Below are positions 10,661 to 24,290 of a stretch of 64,000 nt of DNA, piece by piece. The notes below the pieces were generated by a model, which worked only from the letters and a program-made list of their open reading frames with translations, was not told the DNA's origin and did not search any database. The stretch is from Neoechinorhynchus agilis (lineage: Eukaryota > Acanthocephala), in the NCBI GenBank assembly GCA_051530055.1, contig CM121341.1:6634001-6698000 (forward strand). The letters are read 5' to 3'. A program made the position numbers and the translations under genes. Within the stretch, counting starts at the first letter, position 1. Every line of letters starts with the position of its first letter.

Positions 10661-11730
10661 TCAACATTAGAGGATGGGATTTATGCTTGAACTTAAATGA
10701 GTGTTTAAATGTAAAGTGCAAAATCATTGAGCAAAAGTCCAAGAAGCAAGACAGATTTCACACGAATACTCATTCGATTTTACACGAGAAGTTGACAAAG
10801 ATTTTTCTCCCCTTAAAGCGACATTTTGGCCAGAATCGATTTAATTTGATGGGTTTTCTTTTAAGAGCGGTCAGCCACTTGGGACGTTTTGTTGAAGGAG
10901 AAATGTTGCAGAATTAGACGTTTTAATGATTACAGGGACAACTCAAATCTGCAATTTGTTCGACAGTGCGAATCTTCGGGATAAAAACTCAGAATATCCA
11001 TTTAATGCTCGTTTGCTGCAAATTTCAGAGCACTTTGGCGACCAACTGGAGATATTCAAAAGGCAAAATGGAGACTCAAAATATGATTTTGTCTGTGAAT
11101 TGTTCTTTTGGAGGAGATAGTCTTCGCCTATCCACCTTGGAGAAAATCACGGTGCTTTAAAAAATGAGAAAGGAATTATCGCGAATTTTCTTTAGGAAAA
11201 GAACAGTCATTGATTGGACAAGAGTTTTTCCGTGCTATCGAGTAATAAAAGAAATGATTATGGATTTCCGATCAATACGACTTTAAGCCATTGCCATAGA
11301 AATTATAACGTTTCTCAATTATTGGAATGAATAAAATCGATCAGAGAGCGTGTTGCAGTGATCTCTTTACAGCTCGAAATTTTGCTCGCCTAAATTTTGA
11401 ACTGGTGTTCACTTACACATTTACTATGCTCACGAGACAAAAATGATGAGCGCGATTTCAATAAAAAGCAAAAGCATAATCTTCAAATTATCCCTGAAAC
11501 AACCGGAAAATATCTAAATTCTGAGAATTTAAAATCCCGTCTTTTTTGCACTATTCGTTCATCAGTGCATTTACAAGCTCTTTTGGTCCTTTTACAAAGA
11601 TGCTCAAAACGTTTGTAAGATTTATTCCTTTTCGTAGAAATTTAAAAACGAGAAACCATTTGAACGAAGAAGCGGGACGATTTTTTGAGATCCAATAATG
11701 TTAGTGATTTTGCAGATCTTTAGAGCACTA
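10661..11730. other. No recognised gene
   Basis: Short plus-strand ORFs at 10609-10917, 10926-11120 and 11397-11618 have no family I recognise and no clear splice linkage. AT-rich sequence with no repeat resolved by eye. Confidence 0.3.
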
Positions 11731-12137
11731 TCAAGTGAATTTCGTGTTGAGAAAATGGTGGACAAATTTAATCCCGCAATTGGCAAAAATCGATTTCAAC
11801 GCTGGATGTTCAGATTCGAAAATACAGCAGATAATGAAGTTTATACTCAATACAGATAACGGATAATCTCTAAAAAGAAGCACTCAGGAAAATACTAAAA
11901 GAAACATTTATGAAATTCGATTTATGACCAAAGTCTAAAACAATTTAAGATTTTAAAAAATTGAGTTCGATAAATTCTCCTATCACAATGTAGAACATTC
12001 TTTGAAAGAAAATTAATCGGAAAAAAATAGGTTTCCATAAATTTAAAAAATATTACTCACGTCCATTGATGCGCTTCCATTCGTCCTCGGTACGAGGGCA
12101 AAAAACCTTCCAGCAGCCTCAAGATCGCTCGATTCAT
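11731..12137 (-). CDS. Possible small two-exon gene, unrecognised
   Basis: ATG at 12137 opens MNRAILRLLEGFLPSYRGRM; the exon ends at 12061 before a strong GTGAGT donor. A TTTTTAG acceptor near 11870 opens a second exon in matching phase (DYPLSVLSINFIICCIFES...), which stops at TGA 11731-11733. The product would be about 71 residues with a hydrophobic middle. The splice signals and phase support it, but I recognise no family and the coding signal is weak. Confidence 0.3.
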
Positions 12138-13000
12138 CGGAGAACAAAACAGAACGAAGCGAGGAACACGAATGCAACGATAGAAAGCGGACGGCGATTT
12201 GGAAGGTACGCTTAAAAACGACAGAATTCTAATCCGTTTATTTGGCGAGCGTTTAAATTTTTGCCTTCGTTTTTTATAATGGGAAAATCAATTTGTGAAA
12301 AGTAGCCATGTTGTCTAAATAAGCAGCGATTTTATTCGGTTTCTAAGGTTTTGCATAAATTTTTTCCTTTTTTTCCCCTCATGCCTTTGTTCAGTTAATA
12401 AAGGTAAATTTGTTAAAGAAAAAGGATTTATGAGATATTCATTTTTTCCCAAAACTTAAATTTATTAAAATTAAGTAAATTTTATATTTTTTCCCTTGGT
12501 TCCTGAAAATTCGCTCCGGCCGCCATACGGATGCTCGTGGTGTTCCCCCGCTGCACGGCGTCCTTTTATTCTCGGATTACTGAATTTCTGGTTGAGCGAC
12601 GACTGGAGCTAGGACTTGTTTAGAACGCCGACTGTCGTAATTTCTATGCTGAACGGCGTAAATAATTTTGGCAAGATAAATGGAACTCTTTGACCTTCGT
12701 TTACTTCTTATTAAAAGCTTAATGATGATCCCAGCGATTACAACCTTTAGGATTTGCTTTTTATCGCAATGAAATTTGGTGTGCTCCTCGGCAAAAAAAG
12801 TAATCGCCTTGAATTCAAAAATTCCTATGCTGTGAAGAATCCGTATCTCACATTCGAGCATTTTGCTGTCGCAGTGGCGAGAGTTTTGAAAAATGTAAAG
12901 TGACAGATCGAGACATTTATATTTCTCTCTTGCAGAGGGATTTCTTCATAGTTTCGATCTCAAAGCATCTACAAACGATCTTAAATTCTTCTTTAAAGAG
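12138..13000. other. Downstream flank of the DENND5-like gene
   Basis: A minus-strand ORF at 12577-12861 (about 94 codons, with a hydrophobic stretch LKVVIAGIIIKLLI) is open but unrecognised. A local GC-rich patch at 12510-12560 stands out against AT-rich surroundings. Nothing else is supported. Confidence 0.3.
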
Positions 13001-16000
13001 TCAATTTTTATGAAAGATTCCGACGGGAGGAATGTAATTAGTTTTAATTGCTTCAAAAATGCAACATTCCATTTCTGAATCGCTGATTCTCCGATACAAA
13101 AAATAATTAGCTCCACCCTTTGTTGTTGTTTTTGCGATCAACCATTTTCTAAGGTTAAAAACTCCGCGGTGATTGGTTCGACGGCTCCAATTGTTTCAAT
13201 AGCCTTGTTTATCACATACGTGCAAATATTTTACTAGTACCTTTTAACATTATATTCTGAATAACCTATGGGCACATCTAACCAATTTATTTCGAAGAAA
13301 AGTTTGCTCTTTAGACGTCCAATATTCCATTTTCGAATCCAATAGAAATGCAGAATTCGTCGAGATCGTCGAATCTGGGAGTGTAAGGCACTTCCTCCAG
13401 TCGAGCCATCATATTGCAAAAGAACGTCACGCAATTTCGGTCGCAGGCAAACGAATCCATATCGAAACATTTACAATCTCTAAAATAGTAAAACAATGGG
13501 ACGAACCATTTTGTTAATTGTCTGGTGCTAAAACGAAAATTTTTGGCTAATAACCAAATATTTGCAATTAAAACGCACTACCTCCAAGCAACGCAAAACC
13601 AAAGTTGAAATCGAGTATTGTGTCCACATGACTTAAATCGATCATCGACTGCGGCGATTACTTCGTGGAGCTGGGCAATTTTATTTTGACCATTTTTTTT
13701 GAGTCCGCCTTCTTTTGACGCATAATCCGCATATTCTCCTTTCAGGAGAAAAATTTTAGTTGAATTGAAAAACTGGAATTTTGATACAAACTCATTATTT
13801 CCCAAATCTTCTTTTTTCGTGTAAAAGTCTGTTTTATCTTGTCAGATAATACAACTCGAATTCTATGGATGAATCCTTTTTCTTGAAAAATAAGATAGAG
13901 AAACGCTCCGGGCTTTTTGAGCAAAATTAATCATTCGTCTTAAACGAAGTCGAAATTACTCTTGTTTCGATTGACGACAATATATCGATAGTTTCCTCCA
14001 TAACATACCAGAAATTATTTTGAACCTCAGTCAAACAAATTTCTAAAATAATTAATCAGTCCTCAGTGTTTTTTGAGCGTGCAACGAACCTTCACTAAAA
14101 ATTCCAGTGCTCTCTCGATCCAAAAAGTTCGTTTTTAAGGCAGGATTTCCTTAAAAAAAATTACAGTTTTCTCTATTTTCCTCTATGATGTCTTACTGGT
14201 TTCATCTTCGCCAATTTGCTCACCGGGAACGTACCGTCCACTTAAATCATGGTTGCCGTAAACTTTGTACAGATGTTTGCACTTGAACCTGGACGTAGTT
14301 TACCAGCATGCCACGAATAAGTGCACTCACCCATACGATCTCTTTGTCAATGTATTCTCAATTGTAACATTATCAACTGAAAATCGATTGCCGCTTCCCT
14401 TGTGATCATGATCAATGTAAATCAAAGTCAGTTCGCCCATGTTAGGTCGCTAAAACGCATACACTAGAAATTGAATCCGTGGTGGCTATTAAGAAATTCA
14501 TGTGCTTTACAGTTTGAAAATTATTGCTACTAGTTTGGCATCGTAGCATGGTCGTATAGAACTTTACGAGTTTGCTATTTTTATTCTTCTCTATTGATTA
14601 GAATGATTCTCAGTTCAAAAGCACATTCCTGGAATTCACAATTCAGTCTCTCTACGGTATCTCTTGAAGCAAAACAGGAAAAAAAGTTTAAGCAGGAAAG
14701 TAATTCTTCACCTGTATTACCTACGTTCCCTAATGCTTTTCAAATTTAATCAAAAAATTTTGAAATTTTAGAAAACCAATAACTTATTCAAAAGGGTTTG
14801 GGATTTCTAACGGGCTTGGGCACTTTGGTGAATAATAATCGAAAATTAATCAAGTTCCTTATTAATTTTTAGAATAGTAACATTTATTTCAGTTATTACA
14901 TCTTTAAAATCATTTTTTCTAGGCGGCTACGGCGTTACATCTTTAATTTTCGGGGACTCTGAGCATCCTTTAATTTTTTAACTAAATACCTTTTTCCTAA
15001 ATTTAGTCTTTATCCGCGGTAAATATTTTTTTCCGATTAAAAACGTTCTGCGAACCTCGTGTCGGATTCATCATTAGCTTGTTAGTATGAGTTCGACGAT
15101 ATTCGAAGAACGTTTTTAATTGAAAAAAATATTTACCGCAGATGAAGGGTTCTAAACAATAATTCTACTTGTGATTCCGTTTAAAAAAATTTTCATTAAA
15201 ATAGATAACATAACATTCTTACCTTAACGTTAAAGGACTTGACATCATTTGGAAAGGTAATGAGATTACTTTTAGCGAGTGTCCCAAAGATAGTCAGAAG
15301 AGGTTTAGCGTTATTGAGCTTCATTGTCTTACTAGAGGACTTGAAATTTATACGATATCCAACGACTGAATATGGATTAGATTACTTTAAAAAAGAGACA
15401 CTTTAAAAGTTAACTTAGTTCTGTATAGTGATTGGTGAACGATGAATAACATGCAAATGAGCACGCTTCCATATTTAAGAGGAAAGATTCTCGTTTACTA
15501 TCCTGCCGCAAAAATGCATCATGTTTATAGAGCCGTCTAACGATTTTTTTCCTTTAGTTTCGATTTTACGACCATAACTGACCTCAGTAGATCGCTTTCG
15601 GAAAATAGACACGATATACATTCCTTAAGGACACGGTATTCCAGACAAAGTCGAATAAATGCCTCCACTTTGCCATTGTCCGTCCAGTTTAACTGCTTGA
15701 TGGAATCGAGTGTCCTGACGACCGCGTAATCAATGATATACTTATTGATCAGTAGGACTTACTCGACGATATTACTCAACACAAGAAGTTTCCCTGCTAC
15801 ACTAATCTTAGTCTCTTCGTTGTCTATTTTTTGATTGGTTAAAAGGACAATAAACACATTAACTAACCCCGAAATGGATTAAGTTTTTTCCTCATTATAC
15901 ACCATGTCAAAGCTTAAAGGAAATGGTGATTTTAGAAGGAATAAGTGATATTCAACCACCGTTTTCCATTTTACTGTCTATAGATAACCGACGACTGTAA

Positions 16001-18934
16001 ACTGTATTGTTCATTACGGTATAGCATTGTAAGTGGTACCATAGAGGACAGGTGATCTTTTTGGTGTGATCATGTCCGTTGGCGACCTTACAAAGATCGA
16101 TTTCATACCTTCGGGTTACGGGCATTGTGAGACCATATTCGTTGTAATAAATCACTAAAACTGGATACGATCATTGCCTCACCTATATCTCCCTCCCCCT
16201 CTTGTTCAGCATTGGACGTAGTGGAATAATTCGAGTAGTTCTTGGTTGAATCAACAAAAAATAGTTTTCCCTAAAAATGAAGATCAATGTACAGGTGTCG
16301 TACATTTGCAAGAAACCTTTAAGCTGCATTCCGCAAGCAATTGGGTATAGATTGAATCGTTGTTCATAAATCTCTGATCAATACTTTTTCGCCGCTGTAA
16401 CGCAAAGACTGAAGATTTCCTTGTTAGAATACTTTTTCGGTGATCTTTCCTTAAAATCACTCAAAATTATAAGAGTTTCACAGACTGTATTGACCTTTTA
16501 TAAACGCTGTACTTAAAAATACCGATTTTTCGTTTTACGGAAAACATGGTGCTCCAGGCGAGATCTTCGTAATTGGCTATGGACCTTTTTCCGGGCAATA
16601 TATCATCTGTGGATGCCTCGTGTTTGACCCGGCGAACAACCATATCGTCCAGAATTTTCAGAAATGAATCCTCTACAAGAGATTGTAAGTTACTTCTAGA
16701 AACTTTTCTATGCTAAACGCATATGACTATTATACTGTGTGCACTCACCAGCAGACATTTCTGATCATTAAATTTAATCGACAGGGAACCTATCTCCACT
16801 TTAAATACATTCAAAAGTCAATAATTTGTATGAACGAAACGCTCGTGGAATATCTCTAGAAACACTAAAAACCCAATTTATCTACACACCACACGGATAC
16901 TATAAAGACATCTCTTAATTTTAGCAGGAGGCGGCTAGAAAAAATACATTTATGCTGCTATACACTTAAAGAATTTGTTCAAAGAAGGTGACTAACCCAA
17001 GTCGGGGATTGATGAGCATGTCCTATGGTATATCATTCCAGGAGATTTTTCGTCACTTGTAAGTCCATTAAAATAATCATTCCTCTTTTTCATAAATACC
17101 TAAAAGCACATTAGGAATACTCAAACGTTAAGAAAATAGACCTTTAGGTTTTCGTCACCTTCCTTCCATTTCAGGGATATTACACTGTCCACAAATGAAA
17201 CGAACATTTGCGCCGTTGTAAACATTGAAAGGAATGACTGAGTTTGCTTACTCTGATTGGTCAAAAACTTCTTTCTGTCAAAATTATCAATGTCTTTTCG
17301 TTTGTTTATCCAATCAGTCATCGAATTGAACTGTTTAGAAACAGTTACATAATCAGTGTAGTTATTCAATAGCTGGATAAAGTAGTTCAAAAATATTTCT
17401 CGTGCAAGGGCATTGTAGAATTGGATGCTCAATTGAGAATGACCTTCTGAACCGTGTAGTCGTTGTTGTACGGAACTAACTGAGTGACTCCTTTGGAACG
17501 TAGGTGTATTCGCAACTATTTGCATGGTTGCTTCCAGTTCCTCAGACAATTCCTTGGTGAACGGTAGTGGCGGAACCGTCTTTGAACTTCGAATGCTGTT
17601 TGAGTTTATATCGAAGACGCAGTATTTTGAGACTACTTCGTTGTTCCAATCGAAGTTAGAATCGCGAATGCCCATTATAAAGGGAAACGGAGCTTCAAGA
17701 AGAGTAATCATGGATCGTGGGATTATTGGGACGTATGTATGTGGCCAACTGAATGGATACATTAACGCGAGTAGAGTTTCGGTTATCCTGACCATTTGAG
17801 AGTAATCTAATCGATAAAAATAGTTTGGGTAAATTATATATGTTAAATTGAAGGCTTTAACATAATACCTGGTCCAACTATGAGTACTCGTGACTCATTC
17901 ATAACATGAGATAATAACTTAAGAACTATCTTGGGTGTCAGAGACTGAATGACCGATCGAATGTCAAAATCAAAGAATTGGAAATTATAATGGTCTAAAT
18001 GTAACAATGAATAACTTTGGAAACAATGAGCATTAAAAAAAGAGGTCTGTAAACATTGGACGTGTGCTCCAAAATTAGCCAATCTGCAAATAATCGTTAT
18101 ATTTTTGCGCTTAAATACCACATTTTTAAATGTCAGCAATGAGGGTAAATCATAGAAGTGTGTTCCTTTGGCGTTACTGCTTTCGGAACCGAACTGGAGG
18201 TCGAACAATAATGGTTGGCATAAATTATTTTAAGCAGCCTTAGCCGCATACTCCATAGAATTTTTGAAATTAATTGAGAACAGAAACTCACCCAACGAAT
18301 AAATGTACACATTTTCATGATAGAGTGACAGTATCAAGGCTGATTTTGGATTCGGCATTGCCAGTTCATAGAGAATTATGAAAATATATTTTTCTAGAAG
18401 CAATTTGTTTAGTGGCGCATGGGAGTCCTCTGAAAAGTTGGCTTTGTGTATAATCGTAAGGATGCGTTGAATACAGTCGCACATTGGCAATGAACTGGTC
18501 AGACAAATAGATTTTGTGGCGTAAATCCACTCCGCTCGTTGATCGGCAAACTCCTCAATTTCATTTGTGTTCAACCTCTCCTTGTATACGAGAGATCCAC
18601 CGTACTGTTTTTCTCCATTTGCCCTCACTAATACAAAAGGATGAAACATGATCTCAGCTGATGAGTCTTCGTCCACTTGGATATCGTCCGGCAAACAAAG
18701 CTTTTTTATGGAGTCATCCACTTCTCCTGCCGAGAATGGAATTTGTAGGAGAATGGAACTTTTGTATCGTTCGATTGATTTTGATTCCTCACTACAATCT
18801 TAGAAGCAGAAGGATAATGTTTCTCTCATATATACTGAAAAGTTACCTTCAGTGGAGTCCAGCTCGATGTCCTTCAGGTCAAGTCCACAAACGACGAATT
18901 CATTGAAAATATGGTTTATCGCTTTGTTGTACAT
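13001..18934 (-). CDS. DENND5/Rab6IP1-like DENN-RUN-PLAT-RUN protein
   Basis: DENND5 proteins are Rab guanine-nucleotide exchange and effector proteins of Golgi/endosome traffic. Exons on the minus strand follow the family order. uDENN: the ATG at 18934 opens MYNKAINHIFNEFVVCGLDL, then SICLTSSLPMCDCIQRIL near 18500. cDENN: ETLLALMYPFSWPHTYVPII and LEAPFPFIMGI near 17750-17680. dDENN: NFDRKKFLTNQ and TAQMFVSFVDSVI near 17280-17170. RUN1: GKVEAFIRLCLEYRVLK near 15670 and LYKHDAFLRQDSKRESFL near 15530. PLAT: about 15370-15230, then NMGELTLIYIDHDHKG near 14440 and SGRYVPGEQIGEDET near 14210. RUN2: EVQNNFWYVMEETIDIL near 14030, FQLWFCVAWR near 13590, CVTFFCNMMARL near 13430 and a last exon ending at TGA 13001. 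Introns are mostly 45-80 nt. Divergence from vertebrate DENND5 is high but the order is complete. Individual exon ends are approximate. Confidence 0.85.
15000..15166. mobile_element. Hairpin inverted-repeat element, family A (in a DENND5-like intron)
   Basis: The left arm reads CCGCGGTAAATATTTTTTTC then ATTAAAAACGTTC, and the right arm is its reverse complement. The outer motif GAATTATTGTT and arms match the better-preserved element at 57996-58182. It lies between PLAT exons of the DENND5-like gene. There is no coding capacity, so it is a non-autonomous foldback/MITE-type element. Confidence 0.75.
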
Positions 18935-18999
18935 CAGTTCTTTCCTGAGGACGAGCACCCACAAAGTTACACTCGCGTTACTCAACAGCCGTAATTGTT

Positions 19000-20690
19000 A
19001 CTCACGTTTACTTTTATAAAAAAAAGACGAATATTCGACGGCAGCAAATGCTGATTTCAAGTATCCGTCGGTTAAAATTGGCAAAGTATTATAATCTTAG
19101 CTTTCACTTTTTGCATTTACTTCGTTCGCTAAAAATTTTACGAATTTTAATGTTAAATTTCATAACGTTTTCGCGATTATTTTGAATGATTGTACTATTC
19201 ATCCTGTGAGCATTTCAGACCTGAATAAATTTGCACGCTAAATGCTAATTTTTTATAGGGAATTATAATAATTGATTTATTTGATAATTTTCGGCCTAAG
19301 CGTAGGTCTCTTGTAAGTTCTTAAATATGTGATTTCGTCTTAAGAACTTACAAGCAATGGACTGATGAAGAAGATGTACGCGAAGACCGAAAATTATCAA
19401 ATAAGAATAAATCAATTATTATAATTCGCTATCAAAAAGTAAATGATGAACATCTTTACAATGAATGCTAATTCTTTATGTATTTTTTTTCGAAAAAAAG
19501 GTTTCACATACATTTACGCCAGTTTTGTTAAAGCCGTGAAAGATTAAAAGGTTAATCAAATGATATCTGCTAAGGTTAGTTTCCTTTTTCGGGTCGTTAT
19601 CGGTTAGATAAATATCCAACTGCTGACAATTTTAGTTCATTTTAATATTTTTGAATCATGTGCTATCAATTTTATTTTACAACTGTTGTAATCTTTTCAA
19701 TTTGTACTAGGATAGAAGTTCGAATTTTGATATAATCAATTTTTATCATTGTAATAAAATGGCGGTATGTGAGGTACCGGGTAACAAACCGATGATGAAC
19801 CCGACTATGTTCGAAAATTTATTTAATAAAAAATTATTCACCGGGTGAAGACATAAATAATGCTTCTTTTTATTATAATTCATTGCTTCGCAGTTATATT
19901 GTGGTGATATAGAGATTAATTATTTATTATTTCTTTTTCACAATATTTCGTCGGATATATCAATGTATTTCTGTGAATTTCAAAGAACGCCATCTCAGAG
20001 AATTGGAATAGGGCGTTGGTATTTAGAACTCAGACGATAATTTATTTCCACAAATGTTTTGAGTTAAAAGACTTAAAAATTATAAGCATCTCTGAGTGTA
20101 AAGCAAATCGAACTTTATTCTTATTAATCATAACAAAGTAATGTTGTTGATGTGAAGTGATCTTTGAAAATCAACATTAGCGTTGAATATCTACGAAAAA
20201 TCGCCGTGTCCAATACACAATTTGATCGTTTCAAAAATCAGTGCGACGTTTCAACGATTCATCTTCAGGGTTTTGTATTTGTTTTCCTTACTAGAATGAG
20301 CGGGTAAGAGCTGCCTTCAAAGCCAAGAAAAAGTCTGGTTTTATTGGACTTTGATTGGCTACAAAATAAAAGTTCGTTATTTAAAACAAGCAATAAAGCA
20401 AAAGTACTGTAAATTTATTATAAATTTTATAATCAGTGCATTTCGGCAACTTTTGCAGTGTTGAATGCAATCGCTTACAGAGTAAATTTTTTGCGAAATA
20501 ATACTTGATTTTAATGCTCATAAATCGTTCTGTTGATTTTATTTCAAACATCTTAGTGCATGTCATTTTAAGGACTGAATTATACTTTTCATCTATGTTT
20601 CTTGTTCATTAAGAAGTCGATGTGTCACGTTAGACTTGCTCAGTCGGTGGATTTACGGGGTTGTGAAGAATCATGCGGGCTATGATTAAT
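19000..20690. other. Intergenic, repeat-containing
   Basis: Contains the family C hairpin at 19258-19429 and a half copy of family A at about 19785-19870 (AAACCGATGATGAACCCGAC... ACCGGGTGAAGAC). No coding exon is supported. Confidence 0.5.
19258..19429. mobile_element. Hairpin inverted-repeat element, family C
   Basis: The left arm GAATTATAATAATTGATTTA then TTTGATAATTTTCGG is mirrored on the right as the reverse complement, ending in ATAATTCGC. A second inner inverted repeat (TTGTAAGTTCTTAA and TTAAGAACTTACAA) makes a nested hairpin. Non-coding; a MITE-type element by structure. Confidence 0.75.
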
Positions 20691-20697
20691 CGGTCTT

Positions 20698-20706
20698 AGT
20701 TATAAA
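20698..20706 (+). promoter_or_regulatory. TATA-like box of the aminopeptidase gene
   Basis: TTATAAAAG lies about 35 bp before the ATG at 20737, with only a very short 5' leader. Spacing fits a core promoter; this is inference from the motif alone. Confidence 0.4.
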
Positions 20707-20736
20707 AGAAAGTTTTCACAGACGACTTAGTGAAAA

Positions 20737-22788
20737 ATGGCTCGAACTAAAATAACCAGTAGCCAATTTATGGCCATTCCAACACCTGCTAAGGAAGAGG
20801 CTCAGGCATTCCTGGACTACAATAATAAATCACCGACTCCATACCATGGTTAGATCGTTTATCTTTAGCTGCCAGAGCTAATAAAATTTCTCTATAGCCG
20901 TACAAAATGCAAAATCGATGTTACTCGATAATGGATTTACTGAATTGACAATTGAAAGTGATTGGAATTTGTCTAAGAAAGGAGGGGTAATTAGTGTAAT
21001 CGAATGCTTTTTAAAGTGAATTTGGGGTGCTTAGTATTTTATAACAAAAGGAGATACGACAATAATCGCTTTTCTGGTCGGCGGACAGACTACCAATGGT
21101 AGTCCAGTTGCGTTAGTCGCTACTCATACGGATAGTCCTTCACTCAAGGTGACTCCGAATTGACATGGATGCACCGTTGTTTAATTGGAAATTGTAGGTC
21201 AAACCTTGTTCTAAGAGAGGATTCGGTAAATATTCTCAAGTTGGAGTGACCTTGTATGGAGGCGGAACGTGGTACACGTGGTTCGACCGTGAGCTCAAAC
21301 TCGCTGGAAAAGTCTGGGTTACGTTGGCAGTATCCATTCGAAGCGGATCAAAACAACTAGATGTGGAAACCACGGAGACATATCCTTGTCTTTTAAATCA
21401 AAGCTCGTTTAGAAGTCACTTTATTTTCGCAATAAAACGGCGATAACCACGTAGAAATGCGTAGCTGTGATTTTTTAGATGTTTTCAAATCACCATTCTT
21501 CAAAATATTGAGTTGTAATCGGGCCGATTTTTTTCACAATTTAACTCCAAAAATTAAAAATCTCATTTTTTTTAAAGAATGGATTCTGTCGACATAAGAG
21601 ACCTGGTGGACAAGTAGAAAGTCAACTGATCAACATTGAAAAACCTCTAATGTACATTCCAAACCTCGCAATTCACTATATTCGGTCGGATACATTTACT
21701 CCCGATCTAGAAGTTAACGTGTAAGTACGTTTAATTTAACTCACGAAGATAAAAAAATAATTTCTATAGTCTTCCAATAATTGCATTGGCTGAAAGCGAC
21801 AGTATCAAATCCACAGAAAGCACACATAATCCGTTTTTGTTGAAAGTCGTTAGTGACGCGACTCAAACAGCTCCTGAGGATATAGTTGAGATGGATCTCT
21901 GGGTTGTCGACTATAATCCGGCTAGATTGGTGGGCGTAAACGAAGATTTTATCGTTGGAATGAGATTCGATAACCAAATTAGTACATTTGCTGCGCTAAA
22001 GGTATTTAGTGGCAATAAATTATACCGGTTCTCAAAAATTACAGGCGCTGATAAATGCAAAATCATCCAGTTTCTTATCAGAATCCAAGGCTTTTCATGT
22101 GGTAGTTTGCTTTAATAATGAAGAGGTTAGCGATACTTGAAGTATTTATGATTGGAGTTTTGTGAATTTTTGTTGAAAGATTGGAAATAACACTACTGAA
22201 GGAAGTCGATCGGATTTCACTCCTCAAGTAATTCAAAAGATGGTCGGAGGAAAGGAATATTTAGATCAATCAATAGACCAATCATTTGCGATATCTGCAG
22301 ATGTTGTCCATGCTGTTCATCCAAACTATTCGTCAGTGCTACATCTTCCTTGTCCAGCTAGCTTTATCTTTTAAAAATAGAAATTACCACGAAGAGAACC
22401 ATAGGCCGGACTTGGACCTCGGTCCAGTTATCAAATACAACGCTTCAATGAAATACACCACAACTGGTTTTAGCGCAATGATCGCAAGAGAAGTCGGACG
22501 AATGGCTGGTATTAACCTGCAGAGTTTCATTATCAGGAACGACTCGCTGAGCGGAAGCACTCTTGGACCTGATCTAGCGGCCTTGCTGGGTATTGATTCC
22601 GTTGATATGGGAACCTCAATGCTGGCAATGCATTCCATTCGAGAGTTCGCAGGGAGTCTCTCAATCTCACAAGCAAGAGACTTTTTTGAAGTACTAGTTC
22701 CAGAGAATCACAATAATCATTTTTTCTACCTAATCTTGTTTAGGCCTTTTTCCAATATTACGAAAAGGTTCGAGATTCATTGGAGTGA
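20737..22788 (+). CDS. DNPEP: Aspartyl aminopeptidase (M18 family)
   Basis: A cytosolic metallo-aminopeptidase that removes N-terminal Asp/Glu. The ATG at 20737 opens MARTKITSSQFMAI. About nine exons are joined by introns of about 45-50 nt (for example 20849-20897, donor GTTAG, acceptor CTATAG). Family motifs in order: VALVATHTDSPSLKVKP (metal His), GGGTWYTWFDRELKLAG, MRFDNQISTFAALKALI (metal Asp), VVVCFNNEEIG (metal Glu; the family usually has DNEEVG), SADVVHAVHPNYS (metal Asp) and MGTSMLAMHSIREF (C-terminal metal His). It ends FFQYYEKVRDSLE with TGA at 22786-22788. AATAAA signals at 22811 and 22843 suit polyadenylation. All metal ligands look present, so it should be active. Confidence 0.92.
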
Positions 22789-22859
22789 GATCGCGAACTA
22801 TTTTAGTTCAAATAAACAAGAATGCTATAATTCGCGTGTATAAATAAAGAAACGATATT

Positions 22860-24290
22860 GGTATTAGCCAATCAAGGACTTCTATAACATTATGTTTCAG
22901 AAACTATTACCACTCATCCCTTAGCCTAAAATACAATCTTTTCTGTTTGAAGATTGAATTGTTCATATTGGTTGTTTTCTCACGGAGAAATTAGAATGAT
23001 TTTAGTTTAAAATTCGATATTACGACACAATCACTTTCAAGTGGGACTTAAACAACTTTGATAAACGCGTACAAGATTGTGTCTTCGAAATATCCGATTT
23101 TAAAATAAAATCATTTCAATTTCTTCGTGTCAGAAAACAATCTTCTCCACCTATCGTCTGGCGTATGGGTTTCCTAATGCTCCGTAGCACCACATGTAAA
23201 TTATTGAACGTTTTTAGAATGAATTTTCGATTGCCTTTTAAAGATTGCGCAATTTATTGTAAATAGTGGGTACGGGTATTGAACATTTGATAGTTGTGTT
23301 CGAAATTCTTGAATGAACGCATCTAAATCAAAAAGAATAAAATTTCGATTATTAAAAAAATCTATTATAGACCATCGTCGAATTCGGCCAAATTTTAAAA
23401 CGTCGTTTTGAGTTATTGTTTCCAAGTATGCCGTAGACCAAGTGATAACATCATTTCAATTTCTTGAACATTCTCCTTCAAATTTTCTTGATCGAAAACC
23501 TTTTTTAGTGTTACAAGCTCAAAAAACATCCTGACACAGATCGTTTATTTGGGGCTCGACGAATTTCAGGTGTACCGAAAAAAATACAATGCTCGATGAA
23601 ATCACTTATTTTGAGTTTCATCCTAAAGCCATTTAGTTTTCCAGTGTATTTAAAGGATTGCATTCAAGAAAAGTTTCTCTGGATAAATTTAAATTCTTTA
23701 ACGTTTACTAGCAAGTCGATTTTATTGATTCAGTGTTATTTTAAAGGCATATATCCAAACCTCACTTCTTTTGTATAAGAGATCCTTTTTTGTCTGTACG
23801 CCAAAAAAGGAAAATAAGCCGAGTAAGGGATGCTTTAAAAAACACTGGATAGAAGCAAATGTTTACTTTTAATAGAATGTGTTGGTTTAATTCGGAGATT
23901 TTCACTTACAAATAAATATATTGACAACTGCACGTTATTGGATCGCAAAAAAACTTGCAATACATGCAGTGAGGCATTGCAAAGAACGCATTCCTCCAAG
24001 ACATTTGCTTGCATAATCTTTCAATGGTAATACTGAAGTCGATGTATCTCCGATTTCACGTTTAACTTTCGGTCATGTTCTTCATGGGTCAAAGTTTCTC
24101 TGTTAATAATTTTCCTCTTCAATTTTTAAATTAATCAAGCGTAGAGTTTCCATTAGGGTTACCATTAGTCATTAGACTTTTAATAAAGAAACTGCCCATT
24201 TCTGGCACATTTGCGTTAATGTTCCACGAAGCGAAACTGGTAACCCGGAAAGGTCGTCGAATTCCCAAAGAAAAAGGCAATTCCTTTGTT
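22860..24290. other. Intergenic, no recognised gene
   Basis: A degenerate family B inverted-repeat element lies at 23005-23115 (ATTACGACACAATC ... GTACAAGATTGTGTC). Short ORFs are unconvincing. Confidence 0.4.
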
